A stretch of 64,000 nt of DNA from Sphaerulina vaccinii (taxonomy: Eukaryota; Ascomycota; Dothideomycetes; Mycosphaerellales; Mycosphaerellaceae), in the NCBI GenBank assembly GCA_022570795.1, contig JAKUDP010000009.1, forward strand, positions 496,001 through 560,000. The letters run 5' to 3'. Positions 21,720 to 32,110 of the stretch are shown here, piece after piece; the stretch's first letter is position 1; the number at the start of each line of letters is the position of its first letter. Made by a program: the position numbers and the translations under genes. The notes beneath the pieces are model-generated. The model worked only from the letters and a program-made list of their open reading frames with translations, did not search any database and was not told where the DNA came from.

Positions 21720-24692
21720 CTACCACCGGCGTCGCTCCTCGCCGCCTTCGTAGCCCTGATTGCCTCCATACCCGCCCTCATTTCCGAAGCCACCAGGCAT
21801 CTCATCACGTCGTCCATACTCATCATCATCACGTCGTCCACCGCCAAAGCCGCCACCACCGAACTCTTCGCGAGGTGGAGGTGGACCACCGTACTCTTCA
21901 CGCTGCCCGCCGTACTGTCCACCTCCATATGAGTCACCACCATAGCTCGGCTGCTGCTGGCGACCGTACTCATTGCCGCCTCCAAAGCCGGATTGCTGCG
22001 ACTCGTAGCGGCTTTCGGAGCTGTACTCTTGACGAGAATAGCTGCTTGACGACTGCTGAGAGTACTCCTCGCGTTGCTGGTATCCGCCACCGCTGCGTCT
22101 CTTGTACTCATTAGAGTCACGCTTGCGGCTTCCGGATCGGCGTCTGCTACCAGAGCGACGACGCTCGCCACCACCATATCCGCCTTGTTCTTCACGCTCC
22201 TCCCGCTCCTTCTTGCGACGCTTCTCTTCCTTCTTGCGTTGCTTCCTCTGCTTCTTCTCCCAGTCATCCTCGTCGTTACTGTCATCATCATCGCTGTCGT
22301 CATCTTTCTTGTTTCCATATCGTGTTTCTTGGTGCTGGTAGGAACGACCGTCACTCGTCACGCGTTGATGTTGAACCTCCTGCTGATAGCTTCCACCGGG
22401 TTGCTCGAAGCGACGCTCTGTACGCTCTTCGTAGCCACCGTCGCGAGATGGTCTCACCTCAGTACGCTGCTCGTAGCCGTAGCCAGTCTGACCTTGACGG
22501 CCGTCCTGCTCGTAGCGTTGGTACTTCTCTTCGTAGCCGCCGCTCTGGTATTGTGTTTGCTCGATCGACGCCTGTCCGTAGCGCTCTTCTTGTCTACCGC
22601 TACCGTAGCCAGCCGAAGGTCGATGACCAGTCTCAGTGATTCTAGAAGTATACGAGTTGTCGTCGTTGTAGCCACTGCTTTCATAAGTCTTCGTCTCTGC
22701 CTTCTTATCTGAGCCAAAGGCACCTCCAAGAAGACCAGCTCCAACGGCACCTGCAAGCCCGCCCACGACTGAACCCAAGACACCGCCACCGACCGCCTCT
22801 CCAACCGAATCACCAATCTGATTTGCTTGTTGATTAGATTGTCTCCCGTGGAAGCCGGATTGGCTTTGTTGCGCAGCATTGCCGAGTGCACCAAGCATAC
22901 CGCCAATAGCTCCCGAACTCTGGGAGGTTTGCATGCTGGGCAGACCAAGAGGTTTACCACATCCGTGACCTCCATCATGAACGCCTTCCTTGTGGTTGCG
23001 TCCTTGCTCAACGCCGTTGCGGGAAAGCTTTTCGCGAAGATCGTCCTTTTCGCGTTCGCTCTGCTCACTCCACCATCGCTCAACGGTCTGAAACATAGCG
23101 TGGCGACCATCAGCGGCACCGTCCTCGCCGTAATCACGGAGAGCTGGGTGGTGAAAGACGCCATTGACGATGCGGTCGTTTGTGCGGCGGACGTCGATGT
23201 TGTCGTCATCCCAGCAGGCGACAATTTGTGGGACAACCCACTTCAGTACTGCGCTGGCCACCTTACCGGCGGGCTCGTTCAGCACGTTCGAGAAGTGGTC
23301 CTTGCTCAACATACTGTGAGTAGGGTCCGAGCAGTTGTCGTCCTTGAAGACGTTCAACTGTTGAGCCTTGCTGGATTCGATAATCTCGCTTGAGCCTGTC
23401 TTGAGCTCCTGCTTGATCTGATTGACCACAGGCACGACGAATGGAGCCATGAGCGAGAAGACAAAGATGCTGACTTGATTCTGTACCTGCTCGATGATCT
23501 CAGGCAGGACTGGGATCTCGTCGATGGCTTCAGAAATGGACATCACAATCTGGTCGTGGAACTCGAAAAGTGGGTATATCTGCTTCGTGATCTCTTCCAT
23601 TTGTTGAGTAAATTCCTCTGGGTCCTTCGGGCTGATGTGCATGTTCTCAAGCTGAGCAGCCTGAGCGTTGGCTTGAAGAGCATCGGCTTTGCCCTTCTGG
23701 TCGGCGTCTCCGAATAGTCCAGGTGGCAGCTTGTCTAGTAGTTCTTTGAGCAGGCTGGTGTCGGCGTTCTGGGCCTGCTGCATAGTGTTCTCGAGCTCGT
23801 CCAGCTCAAATTGAGTTGCCTTGTCTGTGAATTCGCCCATGACAGAGTGCAGGAAATCGGTACCGCCGAACGTGCCAGTGATGATAGGGTAGACCGGTCC
23901 GCGAGCACCTCGGAGCTGAATCTGAGTACGTCGACCAACGTGTGGGAAGATATCGCGCTCTCCTATCTCGATCAAAGCCAGCTCGGTGTAGTTGCTGTGA
24001 GCAGAGTAGTCCTCCATGCAGTGGCAAGCAGTTCCGAGCAGACGAAGTGCCTCGTAGAAATCCTTCTTGTCATTGCTTCGCTTGTACTCACGACCGAGCT
24101 CGATGCAGCGAGTCAAGAGTTGTCGTACCATGCCAGAAGAAGTGGTAATTCCGAGCTCTTCAGAAGCGATGTAGTTCTTCAAGCCAGTTCGCTCATCAAT
24201 GCTCAGCTCGCGGCGCTCGTCAACTGGACCACGCAGGCGCGGGTCGTAGTCTCTGGCATCCAAGTTGTCCGCGTAGTCTTTTGGGTTATCGATGTGCTCT
24301 TCTGGTCTGTAACATCCCAAGCGTTCTTTCGTGACCTCGAATTCGCCCGTTCCATAGCCAAAGCTCATAAAGCCGAGGATCCAGAGCAGGAGACGGATGG
24401 CCTCTGCTGAGACGTACTTGACTGTTCCGACATCGACAGCTTGGCTGTAGTCACGGAGCCAGTTGCCAAAGTATGTGCGCTTGACATCTAGCTTCGAGAA
24501 CTTCTTGCCGCCCATCGCTCGAGCGGTGAGCAAAGTGAGGAGTGTGTCTTCGATGTCGCCATGGCGCCAGTTCTGGCCTTCGATCTTGCTGGTGCTACCG
24601 ATATTGCCAGCTCCGAATGCGTGGGCCTTTCCTGCGCAGAGGATGACCAGCAAAGCTACCACAGGTAGCCAGCTGCCATATGTTCGTGCCAT
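21720..24692 (-). CDS. het-c: HET-C heterokaryon incompatibility protein
   Basis: This is the ascomycete HET-C protein, known in Neurospora as an allorecognition determinant at the cell surface; orthologues occur widely as a secreted or wall-associated glycine-rich protein. It is a single exon of 990 aa. A signal peptide occupies residues 1-25 (WLPVVALLVILCAGKAHAFGAG). The HET-C domain follows, with GNIGSTSKIEGQNWRHGDIE, RTYFGNWLRDYSQAVDVG and the metal-type motif ACHCMEDYSAHSNYTELALI. From about residue 600 the tail becomes Gly/Tyr/Gln/Arg-rich with GGY repeats, an acidic block (DDDSDDDDSNDEDD) and a lysine/arginine-rich block. The ATG at 24692 is chosen because it places the signal peptide at the start; the frame is open to 24821. 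Whether it acts in incompatibility in this species is not shown. Confidence 0.93.
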   Translation of the reverse strand: MARTYGSWLPVVALLVILCAGKAHAFGAGNIGSTSKIEGQNWRHGDIEDTLLTLLTARAMGGKKFSKLDVKRTYFGNWLRDYSQAVDVGTVKYVSAEAIRLLLWILGFMSFGYGTGEFEVTKERLGCYRPEEHIDNPKDYADNLDARDYDPRLRGPVDERRELSIDERTGLKNYIASEELGITTSSGMVRQLLTRCIELGREYKRSNDKKDFYEALRLLGTACHCMEDYSAHSNYTELALIEIGERDIFPHVGRRTQIQLRGARGPVYPIITGTFGGTDFLHSVMGEFTDKATQFELDELENTMQQAQNADTSLLKELLDKLPPGLFGDADQKGKADALQANAQAAQLENMHISPKDPEEFTQQMEEITKQIYPLFEFHDQIVMSISEAIDEIPVLPEIIEQVQNQVSIFVFSLMAPFVVPVVNQIKQELKTGSSEIIESSKAQQLNVFKDDNCSDPTHSMLSKDHFSNVLNEPAGKVASAVLKWVVPQIVACWDDDNIDVRRTNDRIVNGVFHHPALRDYGEDGAADGRHAMFQTVERWWSEQSEREKDDLREKLSRNGVEQGRNHKEGVHDGGHGCGKPLGLPSMQTSQSSGAIGGMLGALGNAAQQSQSGFHGRQSNQQANQIGDSVGEAVGGGVLGSVVGGLAGAVGAGLLGGAFGSDKKAETKTYESSGYNDDNSYTSRITETGHRPSAGYGSGRQEERYGQASIEQTQYQSGGYEEKYQRYEQDGRQGQTGYGYEQRTEVRPSRDGGYEERTERRFEQPGGSYQQEVQHQRVTSDGRSYQHQETRYGNKKDDDSDDDDSNDEDDWEKKQRKQRKKEEKRRKKEREEREEQGGYGGGERRRSGSRRRSGSRKRDSNEYKRRSGGGYQQREEYSQQSSSSYSRQEYSSESRYESQQSGFGGGNEYGRQQQPSYGGDSYGGGQYGGQREEYGGPPPPREEFGGGGFGGGRRDDDEYGRRDEMPGGFGNEGGYGGNQGYEGGEERRRW

Positions 24693-25270
24693 GACGGCGG
24701 TGAGGAGTTCGTGAGGAGGGAGGATTGTTTTGTTTATGTTACAGAACCGCCAGGGCAGGCAGACGAAGAGGAAAGAAGTCTTGCTGCTGAGCTTTGAAAA
24801 GAAGTTGTACCTTACCCTCACAACAACGCCAAGCTCAGCTCACTCACCGCGTACAAACAATTCGCTGAGGCAGAAGCATTCTGAAACGAAATGCCATCAT
24901 GCCAAGTGAGAGCCAAGAGTGCCAAGTGGTGTAGGAGGAAGCTTGAGGCGATCAGTGCAGGAGGATTCACTCACACCGGCTATCACATGCTGGCGAGGAG
25001 AAAGAAAGGCAGACGCGACATCAAGGTCTCAACAAACAGACAGCTCCGTCCCTTCTGGCACGGAAACAGAAGTCTGTCGTCGAGATAGACTTTGTTCCTG
25101 GAGCTCCACGGCGCCACACTGAATAGGTTTTCTCACGGGCGTCACGTCGACGACCAAGCAGACAAGGCTACAATCAGAGCAATTTCAGCAAGCTTCGACG
25201 TTTCGGAGAAGTCCTCTCTTTCTTAACTCATCGTCCGGATCATTCTTGTACTCGCATTACTAAACTCGCA
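24693..25270. other. divergent promoter region, het-c / MYND gene
   Basis: These 578 bp contain the promoters of two divergent genes. Short open frames are present, but none is supported as a gene. Confidence 0.45.
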
Positions 25271-26198
25271 ATGGCTGTATCTACAGAATGCGTTGTCTGC
25301 AGCAAGACTGACACTAGTCTATCTTCATGCGCTCGTTGCAAAATCACATCCTATTGCTCCAAAGACTGCCAAGCCAAACATTGGCCTGTACATAAGCAAG
25401 ACTGCAAACGACCAAACTACGTCCTCAGAGTTCAGCTGTGTCCGGGAGATATTATTGACCCTCCAGTCTGGCGTACTTTGTCTGTACCGGCAGATACTTC
25501 TTTTCGAAAGCTCCACCGCGCACTTCAGATTGCCTTCAGCTGGGCCACAACGCATAGCTATGAGTTCCACGTACACGATCCTGCCCATGATCCAGAGGCA
25601 TCCGATACAAACGAAGAGAATGAACTCGTGAACATGATCAAGAAGCATTCGGCAATGGCAAAAGCTCAATTCGAAGAGGGAGGCTGGCAAGGTGATCCTA
25701 ACGAGCAGAGGAAGTATCTAGTCAGAATCACCGATGACAGGGAGTGGTCGAAAGATAATTTCATGATGCGTCCAGTAGACCAGATGCATGAAGGCAATTG
25801 GGCTCACCCAAGGACACCAAAGAAGGGCGCCAGCCAAATTAAGCTATTCGATATCTTGGATAAGCCGCTGTACAAAGGGACAACAACTGACTTACCTTTA
25901 TGATTATGGTGATCGGTGGGAGCATGAAATCAAGGTTATTGGAAGCTCTGCAGCAACAACGAAGATCAAGTGTACAGATGGTGAAGGCCATTATGTTGCC
26001 GAGGATGCTGGAGCATCTCATGGATGGAATGAGCTCTTGGAGGCGTATAAGACCGCATCGCCGACTAAGGAGCAGAAGGAAAAGAGATCGTGGTTCGAGA
26101 GGCAGGCCAGTAATCGGGATCCTGCTGGCCTGTCAGGGGATGGAGCAAGAAGGTGGGACAAGCATGGAATCAATATGAAGTTGAGTGTATTGGCATGA
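25271..26198 (+). CDS. MYND zinc finger plus pRiA4b ORF-3-like domain, frameshifted
   Basis: The N-terminus (residues 7-46) is a MYND zinc finger with the cysteine/histidine pattern CVVC, CARC, YCSKDCQAKHW and HKQDC, a protein-interaction module. It is followed by a domain of the plasmid pRiA4b ORF-3-like family: PPVWRTLSVPADTSF, LHRALQIAFSW, HSYEFHV and KLFDILDKPLYKG, then YLYDYGDRWEHEIKV. The last segment is in another frame: the first frame stops at 25903 and the second runs to 26198. The switch lies at a GGG run (25877-25879); homology continues with no residue missing if one G is removed. No intron of suitable length fits. It is therefore a one-base frameshift: a pseudogene, a programmed +1 shift, or an assembly error. 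The function of the family is unknown. Confidence 0.75.
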
Positions 26199-26979
26199 GA
26201 GGCCACGCGTCTCTGCCGAGCAGCTGGAAGTCTCTGGACGGTGCAGCTGCATCGGCTGCCGTGGCGTTGCAGGAGTACCGGAGAGACTTGTGGCAACGCT
26301 GACCATTTCAGGCATCAAGTGAGCATTGTCTTCGAATCAAGAATACTGGTATGCCACGAGCTCACAGGCTCTGTCTCTGCAGTTACCGGAACTCGGAATT
26401 GTTCACATGATCTCACACGAAGATCCAACTGGCACGTCATCAAGAGCAGCCCAGTCACATTCTCGACAATGGAGAAGCACGACTTGACGAAGATCAAACC
26501 ATGCCTCGGAACATCAAGAGGCATGGCCACGGAGACGTGTTTCTGGTGTAAAGAAGAGCTTTCTGCCATTGCTCTTCTATGATGTTGCCATTTGCAGAGA
26601 TGGCATTGGCAATCTGCCAAGCTATATCTCTCTGTATATGCTTCGTGGTCCACGCAACTGCATTGCCGAGCATACATGGAACCGCTCCCAGACACCGCTG
26701 GAACTGTACCTGAGTCCTCTAATGCCACACAAATGGACAGTATTCCACGAGCTGGACAATCGGAGGCGTGCTCGGATATGGTGCCGAGCAGGATGTAGCT
26801 TTGGCCTTAGCTTCGCGGTTGCATATCATGCCGCATTGGGCGTCTGCTCCACTAAATCATCAGGTCGAAGACATGATTTCTTATTCTTCATTTTTCATCA
26901 TCCTTCACTCCCCATCCTAGCCCAAGAACACGCACGTCCAGGCTGTAACGACTGGTCTATCGCGACGCGCACGTAAAGA
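26199..26979. other. intergenic, no gene seen
   Basis: This is the 3' flank of the MYND gene and the promoter of the small membrane protein. Open frames here have no recognisable content. Confidence 0.4.
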
Positions 26980-27441
26980 ATGGCAAAGAACACAAACACT
27001 CCAGGTGCACCTTCGCCAGAAATCATGTCCATCGTCACCTCAGCAATCCAGACTGGTCTCGTTATGTCTGGCACTGTCATAGGCGCGGCGGCATACATGA
27101 TACTGTTCTGCAGACTAACCTGCTATTTCGGCCGACCACTGGGTGTTCTGTTTGCAACATACATCGCTCCACCAGAGACGGTGCCTCCTAAGACTCCCGA
27201 AGAAGTGAAGCTCTGGCAGGTGAAGGTCCGGAACATCTTTGGAGGCTTCATGGGTGGCTTGGCTTGGTTCGCTGCTTTTATGGTCGAGATGTTCAGCATT
27301 GCGCTGGAAGAGGAAAGGACCAAAGTTGCCTACCCTTGGTCATTCTGGCGTGTCATCATTCTCATTGCGAAAGCTGGGCTAGAGGCGCTGGTAGCAATCT
27401 CTGTGACAAGTGGCGCAGTCCGAGTTGCTGGGCTAGGCTAA
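26980..27441 (+). CDS. small membrane protein of unknown function
   Basis: This is a single-exon 153-aa protein I do not recognise. It has a hydrophobic segment at about residues 20-45 (GLVMSGTVIGAAAYMILFC), another at about 87-107 (IFGGFMGGLAWFAAFMVEMF), and a third at about 123-150 (VIILIAKAGLEALVAISVT). A proline-rich loop (YIAPPETVPPKTPEEVKLW) lies between the first two. The predicted form is a three-pass membrane protein with no cleavable signal. Codon use and length fit a real gene, and the ATG at 26980 is the first in frame. The cell compartment is not shown. Confidence 0.6.
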   Translation: MAKNTNTPGAPSPEIMSIVTSAIQTGLVMSGTVIGAAAYMILFCRLTCYFGRPLGVLFATYIAPPETVPPKTPEEVKLWQVKVRNIFGGFMGGLAWFAAFMVEMFSIALEEERTKVAYPWSFWRVIILIAKAGLEALVAISVTSGAVRVAGLG

Positions 27442-27913
27442 GTGAGTCTATGGAGACGACCAGGATTCGAGCCGATTGCTTCGAGAAGGCTACTGGTTAA
27501 CTGCTCGATCTAGATGCAAAGCTTCAACAATATATCTATACACTACCCATGCCTTTCGCATGGTATGAGTGCAAAGTTGTCGAAGCAACGATACCCCTTA
27601 GTGAGGCGTATTCGTAAAGCCGGCTTGAAATTTGAAGACGTCCAGATAAAGCCCGGAGACATCCGTCCTATCAAAGATTGTATCGAACGAAGTCTCTGGA
27701 GGCCACTCACTGGCTTTAGCCTGTCTCTTGCCGATACGGAGTGGCTACTCCTCATGGTGATAAGTTCAAACAACCCAGGTAACCGGAATTGGGCATTGAA
27801 CGGCTTTAGTATCGATAGGAGTAACAAGACTTGACGTACAATACAAAGTGGTCGCGGCGATCAGAACCCCGACCTTAGATGACAACGACTTGCACTATCA
27901 CACTCCCATCACC
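27442..27913. other. intergenic, no supported gene
   Basis: An open frame at 27514-27834 (106 codons) is present, but I cannot support it as a gene. A short T-arm-like motif near 27470 does not belong to a complete tRNA. Confidence 0.4.
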
Positions 27914-28272
27914 ATGAATATTACCCTGTATCGAGCAGCAACTGTATGTCTCCTGCTTGCTTCTACAGCTGGGGCAAGAGCGCTCTACCCACGAACTGAT
28001 CCCTTAGTCGACGAAACACAATTAGTAGAGACTGCAGAGGATGTGAGTTATCGCTCAATGTCTGGAAACTGTGGTTCTGCTTGCCGTGAACCTGCTTATA
28101 GTATGTTGATGGAGCGACAGATCACGAAACCAGATCACTGCAGACTCTCCTCGTGCTCAGCCAGCGCGACAAACAACGCTTCTCCTCCAAATCCCTTAAA
28201 CGCGGCGTCGTGATATTCCTTGGCGAGCTTTTCGTCTATGATATGGTTAGTACGTCTCATGCAGAACGGTGA
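27914..28272 (+). CDS. possible small secreted protein
   Basis: This is a tentative two-exon gene of 99 aa. Exon 1 (27914-28042) starts with a clear signal peptide, MNITLYRAATVCLLLASTAG, followed by an acidic segment. The 59-bp intron starts GTGAGT and ends TTATAG, and exon 2 (28102-28272) continues in frame with an amphipathic basic segment (SQRDKQRFSSKSLKRGVVIF). There are no cysteines after splicing, so it is not a typical Cys-rich effector. A second intron (donor GTTAGT at 28246, acceptor TTTAG at 28331) could give a different C-terminus. The opposite strand also shows intron-like signals over 28135-28450, so strand and structure are uncertain. Confidence 0.4.
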
Positions 28273-28637
28273 AGCGTAATACTGACTCCCGACGGCGATC
28301 GCGGCCGGAATCTTTGCGACGAGGTGCTTTAGGCGGTTATATTTGTCCTTGCCAAGAGTACGAGCAGGTCGGGGGACTGGAAACTTGTCAGCATGATGCA
28401 GTACTAAGAATGTCGACATGGCTTACGGTATTTTGTGCGGATGACATGTTTATGACTTGTAAGTATATGGGTTCAGTTTTTCTGGTGTTTATACTATATA
28501 GTAAAAGGACTTCTAACAGCGAGAATTCTGATTTCGATTTCCATTAGAGGGCTGATTTGTTTGCTTGCGGCTGTGTCTCAGAAATTCTAGCGCGCTAGCT
28601 CGCCATGGCAACAGTCGACTCAACCCTCCAGCATCCA
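28273..28637. other. short intergenic region
   Basis: This is the 3' flank of the amidase gene. A minus-strand alternative gene with an intron at about 28375-28425 was considered and not called. Confidence 0.35.
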
Positions 28638-30756
28638 TTACCATGCACTTCTTCTCAGCAAGACTTCACCACCCTCTGTGTTACTACGGCCAGCTATACT
28701 CGGCATCAGAATACCTTCTTTGACGAGATCCTGCACCAGACCAAAGATCATGCCATCACAGCCCCTGGCAGCCATGATATCGACGGTAACCGGCAGATAC
28801 TCGTCATGCAAAGTGATGTTGCTGTAGTATTCTGCCTGGCCGATAGGCACTACAAAGTCTGGCCCACCCCAGAATGGCGACACGCGACTGATGCTGAATG
28901 AACCCACTGGTGGCGTAGGAGCATCTCCATATTGGTTTCTGTAGTTGACATCGGCTTGGGACCCAACATAAAGCAGCAGAGAATCAGAGCAAGTCTTCTG
29001 GTCAGCAATCAAGACTTCACTGGCAAACCAATCTGCGAACAGTGTTCGATTCACGTTCGCGACGTCCACAGTGGTGTTTGGATAAGAGTCGCCGAAAGCC
29101 CATCGTGCTGCTGGAGCAGGATCGATAAATGGTATCCGTCCATCATGAATAGCGGCATAGTCTTCGAAGAAAGGATCGCGGACCAAGACAGTCTGGCGTT
29201 GAGCGATGATCATGGCGTACGTGAGATATAGGAGGTCGTCCAGCGTCACATTTGCGTTGCTTGTGGCATTCCAGTGTGCTTCGATGTCATACGCAGCCAC
29301 TTCGGCGCCAATAAAGGCGCTTACTTTCGAAACAAAGTCTAGGAGTTGTTCGTCGCCATTGGCGGACACATTGACTGGGAAGCCATACGTCTTGATCTGC
29401 TTAGGGTACGCATGTGTGATCGTGACGTTGTCCTCGTACAGAGCCTGAGCTGCTTCGGCCCAGATTGCAGGGTCTTTGGTCAAGAAGCCTAGAGTGGTGG
29501 GTCAAGTGGTTAGCAAGGATCTCTGAACACGCGAACGTATTCCGTCGAATGCTGTCTCCGAGCTTGTCGCCACAGCGGCTTCGAGCTCAGCGAGGAATCG
29601 GAAAGAGACCTACCTGCAGTATCCAGCTCGGGGGCAAGAGGCATCGTATTCTCTAAGGAGACCAGATCATGTGTTGGGCGATTGCCATATAAGCCTTGCA
29701 CTTGAGATGGGCCACGAATGGAGCCACCGGTGTCGCTGCCGAGGGTAAGATCGAGCCAAGCATACGATGCAGCTCCCGCTCCTGGACCAGATGAAGACGA
29801 TGATGGATCCTGGTAGCCATCACCACGTGGGTTGAATGGGCTGTGATAGTCGACCCAATCCTGGATCAAACAACAGCATTAGCACATTGCTCGGCCATCG
29901 CAGAGTGTCAGACTCTGGCGTGTTCACTCACCCGTGTTGCCTCCTCTCCATTGGCGAATTGAGATGTGACCATCTTACCAACAATTATGGCACCTGCATC
30001 TATGAGGCGCTGTACTGGAGTAGCGTGCGCGGAAGCTTCGCTGTAAAGGTGATACCAGGCTCTGTTACCATTGCTAGTTCGAAGTCCTGCGATGTCGTAG
30101 ATGTCCTTGATCCCCAGGCGCACGCCGGCAAGTGGCTTCTCGAGTGTCTTGGTGTAGTAGAGCCTAGATGGTACAGCTATTGCCAAATGCTGACCCGGAA
30201 TACCAGCAGGCAGTACTGTAAATGTGCCGTCTGGCTTTGCGAGAACTGACTCTGTGAACGCCCCTGCAAAATCACTGTATAGTCTCCACGCCTCGAAGAC
30301 TTCGCCTGTAGAGGACAGGAAGTAAGGTCCAGGAGGAATGATAGTCGAATTGCTGACATAGCTGCTGAAGACTTCCGAAGTACTGTTTGTGGTGTTGGCG
30401 AAGCTCGGAGTGCTGTAGCCTCGTGGCTTTGCTGAGGTGTACTGCAAGTATATGGCTGCAAGAAAGCCTTCAGAGAAGACATCATCGTCGGCTTTGTACG
30501 TCTTGATCGTGGTAGCCAGGTCGGCATTCGTGTATCCTGTGCCATTGACAGGAACTACTGTCATTGGTGTAAGGCCCCCATATCCAGCTGCTCTCTTGTA
30601 AAGATTGCTGTCAGAGTCCAACACGGTGGTCGGCTCAGCTGGTAAGTAGTACGAGATCCCGTCCAATACCACAGTCTGTCCTGAGGACGAGAACGTGAAC
30701 GAGCACGCGTGTCGCACCAAGCTCAAGGCTGCAGTGGCAATGGCGAAGCGAGCCAT
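28638..30756 (-). CDS. secreted amidase-signature hydrolase
   Basis: This is an amidase of the amidase-signature family, which hydrolyses C-N bonds with a Ser-cisSer-Lys triad. The three exons are 30756-29932, 29860-29614 and 29488-28638, giving 640 aa. Intron 1 (71 bp) runs GTGAGT to ATCCAG and joins EEATR to DWVDY. Intron 2 (125 bp) runs GTAGGT to TCTAG and joins ELDTAG to FLTKDP. The catalytic Lys lies in GVRLGIKDIYDIAG (about K217), the cis-Ser in the SSSSSG run (about 298) and the nucleophile in GSDTGGSIRGP (about S322). A signal peptide (residues 1-20) and about 190 extra N-terminal residues with several N-glycosylation sites show a secreted fungal subtype rather than the GatA-like cytosolic form. 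The substrate is unknown. Confidence 0.88.
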
Positions 30757-32110
30757 GGTGAACGAGACAGTCTGTTAGCAGCGCATCGAGACTCACCTTT
30801 CTACACGCTCTTAGTATTATATAGAGCTGGACAGCCGCGATCCTATGCTGACACCTCTACACGGGCGGCGTACATACGCCGCACGCATGCAGTTGTCGAG
30901 CCACGAATCCGAGATAGCACAACCGCGGGCTCACCGTTTCCTCTGCATGTGCAGCATGATTCGTCCAGCATACAGTCCAAGGCTCGCTAATACGCAGGAA
31001 CAGCGATGGGTTCCACATGGCTATCTTCGCTTGGCCGGCTTTAAGGCTGTGCATTGCAAGTGTAGAAATCGCGGGATCCGCTTCTTTCTTTTTCTTGCCT
31101 ATCTCGGCCAAGGTAATATAGCAGAGATGGGTGACAGATCTCATGAAGGTCTTCGTGGAAAGACCGGCCTCAGTGGTATGTGCATCGTTGGCACAGCAGA
31201 GCACTGCCTCGTGCCTTTCTCATCGTCCAAGTTTGAAGGGTGTCGGCGCGTTCGCTTGTCGAAATCTCACGCGTAGGCTTCGCGATAGAATCTGATCGCT
31301 CGAAGCAGTCAGAGATTCGCGAGGAAGTTTATGGCCGTCTCGTTCTTGAAGGAGTCTTATTGTCGCCCGTGTGTGGTTGTTGACTTGCACGAAGGTTCAG
31401 GTCGCGAGCAAGGGAGCAAGGGAAGAAGAGATTGAGTTTGCCTTGGCGCCAAAATGCAGGCATTGCACACAGGCCCTCCGGAACCGGAACTCTTCCTCTT
31501 CTCACGCCTTGACATGAATGTCGCAGGACTTCTGTCATGGTATTGAGCAGCACAGTCTATGGCATAAACACGAGAAATGCAAAGCTCAAGATGGTTGTCA
31601 TCATCCTTCCCACCAAAGACACGTACATCGGACACAAGCCCGCACAATGTTTTCACGATATCCAGTGACTAACAAACCACAGCATGCTCCACTGACGGTG
31701 TGCAAGAATTCATCCCTTCGATGACCACGGCTCCAGCGAGTTGCCGCCTCCAGCGTGGCATTGCGAAAGGGATGCCGGTCGTGATTGCAGCAAATTCACC
31801 ATATGGGCAAGAATACTTGTGCTGGCGCGACATCTGTATTTCTCAAGGCAGTTGTCAGCGACAAGCGGCTATTGGCAACTCCGTGACCGACTTGAAACCA
31901 TCAAATCCAGCCAAGACACAAGCAATGATGCTGTGACTGCATTGAAAATGGAGCAATGGCAGAGACTGCTATAGTATCGAGTCACTCATGGCTCAGAGCG
32001 CCCTACGGCACGGAACAGCTCGAGCCGGGGTCGACTATGTGAGAATGCTGAGATTGATATATAAGTCAGTCAGCCCTGATGAGCTTATGCAATTATTGAC
32101 CACACTCGCT
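30757..32110. other. divergent promoter region, amidase / monooxygenase
   Basis: These 1,354 bp separate two divergent genes. Scattered open frames of 60-143 codons have no recognisable domain. The frame of the monooxygenase is open upstream to 31988, but that part is not protein-like. Confidence 0.45.

Noticed and set aside
22454..23236. Long open frames overlapping het-c in other frames
   Set aside because: They are shadows of the repetitive, codon-biased het-c coding sequence.
27455..27510. Possible tRNA (motif GATTCGAGCC)
   Set aside because: A T-arm-like motif is present, but no acceptor, D arm or anticodon arm can be paired around it on either strand.
28135..28450. Minus-strand gene with intron and a 94-codon frame
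   Set aside because: The splice signals look good, but the start codon frame and the downstream frame do not join without a stop. A plus-strand gene with a signal peptide covers the same DNA. Kept only as a finding.
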